Positions 5,366-6,053 of a stretch of DNA of 6,053 bases are shown here, piece after piece (position 1 is the stretch's first letter; every line of letters begins with the position of its first letter). A program made the position numbers and the translations under genes. Where the stretch lies: NCBI GenBank assembly GCA_000436475.1, contig FR886197.1, forward strand, positions 1 to 6,053. The letters are read 5' to 3'. The DNA is from Eubacterium sp. CAG:248 (GTDB taxonomy: Bacteria > Bacillota > Clostridia > Lachnospirales > Lachnospiraceae). The notes under the pieces are model-generated. The model was given only the letters and a program-made list of their open reading frames with translations, made no database searches and was not told the origin of the DNA.

Positions 5366-6053
5366 ATGAGAAGAATAAGGCTGAGGGTAGCATATGACGG
5401 AACGAATTATTCAGGCTGGCAGATACAGCCATCTGCCATAACTATAGAGAAGGTCTTAGATGACGCAATACATCAGCTTACAGGAGAACATATACATGTA
5501 ATAGGTGCAAGCCGTACAGATGCCGGGGTTCATGCTATGGGAAATGTAGCAGTGTTCGATACAGCTTCAAGTATACCGGCAGACAGATTCACGTATGCAC
5601 TTAACAGGTACCTTCCTGATGATGTTATTGTGCAAGAATCCGATGAAGTTAATGCAGACTTTCATCCAAGACATTGTGACACAAAGAAAACATATTGCTA
5701 CAGGATATTAAATACCGAATTCGGAATACCACAGAAAAGAAATTATACCTGGAATGTAGCGGGTAATATAGATATAGACAGAATGAAGAAAGCTGCCGGA
5801 TATCTTATAGGAGAGCATGACTTTAAGAGCTTCTGCTGTGTCAGAACGCAGGCAGAATCAACAGTAAGGAAGGTATATTCACTTGATGTAGACAAAAAGG
5901 ATGATGAAATACATATAACAATAACTGGTAATGGATTCCTTTATAATATGGTCAGGATAATAGCAGGAACGCTTATACAGGTTGGAAAGGGCAGGTTCGA
6001 ACCAGAATATGTCCAATATATGCTTAACGCCTGTGATAGGACACAGGCGGGCC
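5366..6053 (+). CDS. truA: tRNA pseudouridine(38-40) synthase TruA (3' end outside the window)
   Basis: TruA converts uridines 38-40 in the anticodon stem-loop of many tRNAs to pseudouridine in the cytoplasm, without a cofactor. The frame is open from ATG 5366 to the window edge, giving 229 residues of a protein usually near 245-270. The start MRRIRLRVAYDGTNYSGWQIQ is typical, and GASRTDAGVHAMG (47-59) holds the catalytic Asp52. Also present are the KKTYCYRI strand (107-114), HDFKSFC (151-157), GNGFLYNMVRIIAGTL (188-203) and the beginning of the C-terminal DRTQAG motif (224-229), where the window stops. No frameshift is visible. Nineteen of 20 isoleucines are ATA, unlike the ribosomal genes upstream. 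It is 163 nt from ecfT, with two promoter-like repeats in between, so it may be transcribed independently or by read-through. In related genomes rplM-rpsI often follow; that cannot be seen here. Confidence 0.96.
   Translation, partial: MRRIRLRVAYDGTNYSGWQIQPSAITIEKVLDDAIHQLTGEHIHVIGASRTDAGVHAMGNVAVFDTASSIPADRFTYALNRYLPDDVIVQESDEVNADFHPRHCDTKKTYCYRILNTEFGIPQKRNYTWNVAGNIDIDRMKKAAGYLIGEHDFKSFCCVRTQAESTVRKVYSLDVDKKDDEIHITITGNGFLYNMVRIIAGTLIQVGKGRFEPEYVQYMLNACDRTQAG

Noticed and set aside
1..6053. Mobile element, CRISPR array, tRNA/rRNA, or an undescribed defence or biosynthetic system
   Set aside because: No transposase, terminal repeats, regular spacer repeats, tRNA cloverleaf or accessory gene is visible; all seven genes are conserved housekeeping genes in a familiar order.

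Overview
The window reads as a stretch of core chromosome from an AT-rich Gram-positive of the class Clostridia, most likely a member of Lachnospiraceae. The support is the gene order (ribosomal alpha-operon tail, then the ECF transporter energising module, then truA), a ribosomal protein L17 with the long internal insertion I associate with that family, the wording of EcfA1 and EcfT, and strong Shine-Dalgarno sites. The family assignment comes from remembered protein families, not from a search.

All genes are on the + strand. Bases 1-2352 hold the end of the ribosomal operon: rpsD (30S protein S4, missing only its start codon), rpoA (RNA polymerase alpha) and rplQ (50S protein L17). A clear intrinsic terminator at 2368-2402 closes this block. 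A long perfect hairpin without a U-tract lies between rpsD and rpoA.

Bases 2459-5202 hold ecfA1, ecfA2 and ecfT, the two ATPases and the transmembrane coupling protein of an energy-coupling factor importer. No substrate-binding S component is present, which fits a shared (group II) module serving S components encoded elsewhere. The window ends inside truA (tRNA pseudouridine 38-40 synthase).

The genes themselves are ordinary housekeeping genes, and I found no sign of a new defence, mobile or biosynthetic system. What deserves a second look is in the spacers: matched CTGTA-N5-TACAG inverted repeats before ecfA2 and ecfT, the second lying over a good -10 element; a 25-nt direct repeat with promoter-like elements before truA; and the rpsD-rpoA hairpin. 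The isoleucine codon ATA is almost absent from the ribosomal genes but used for 19 of 20 isoleucines in the visible part of truA.
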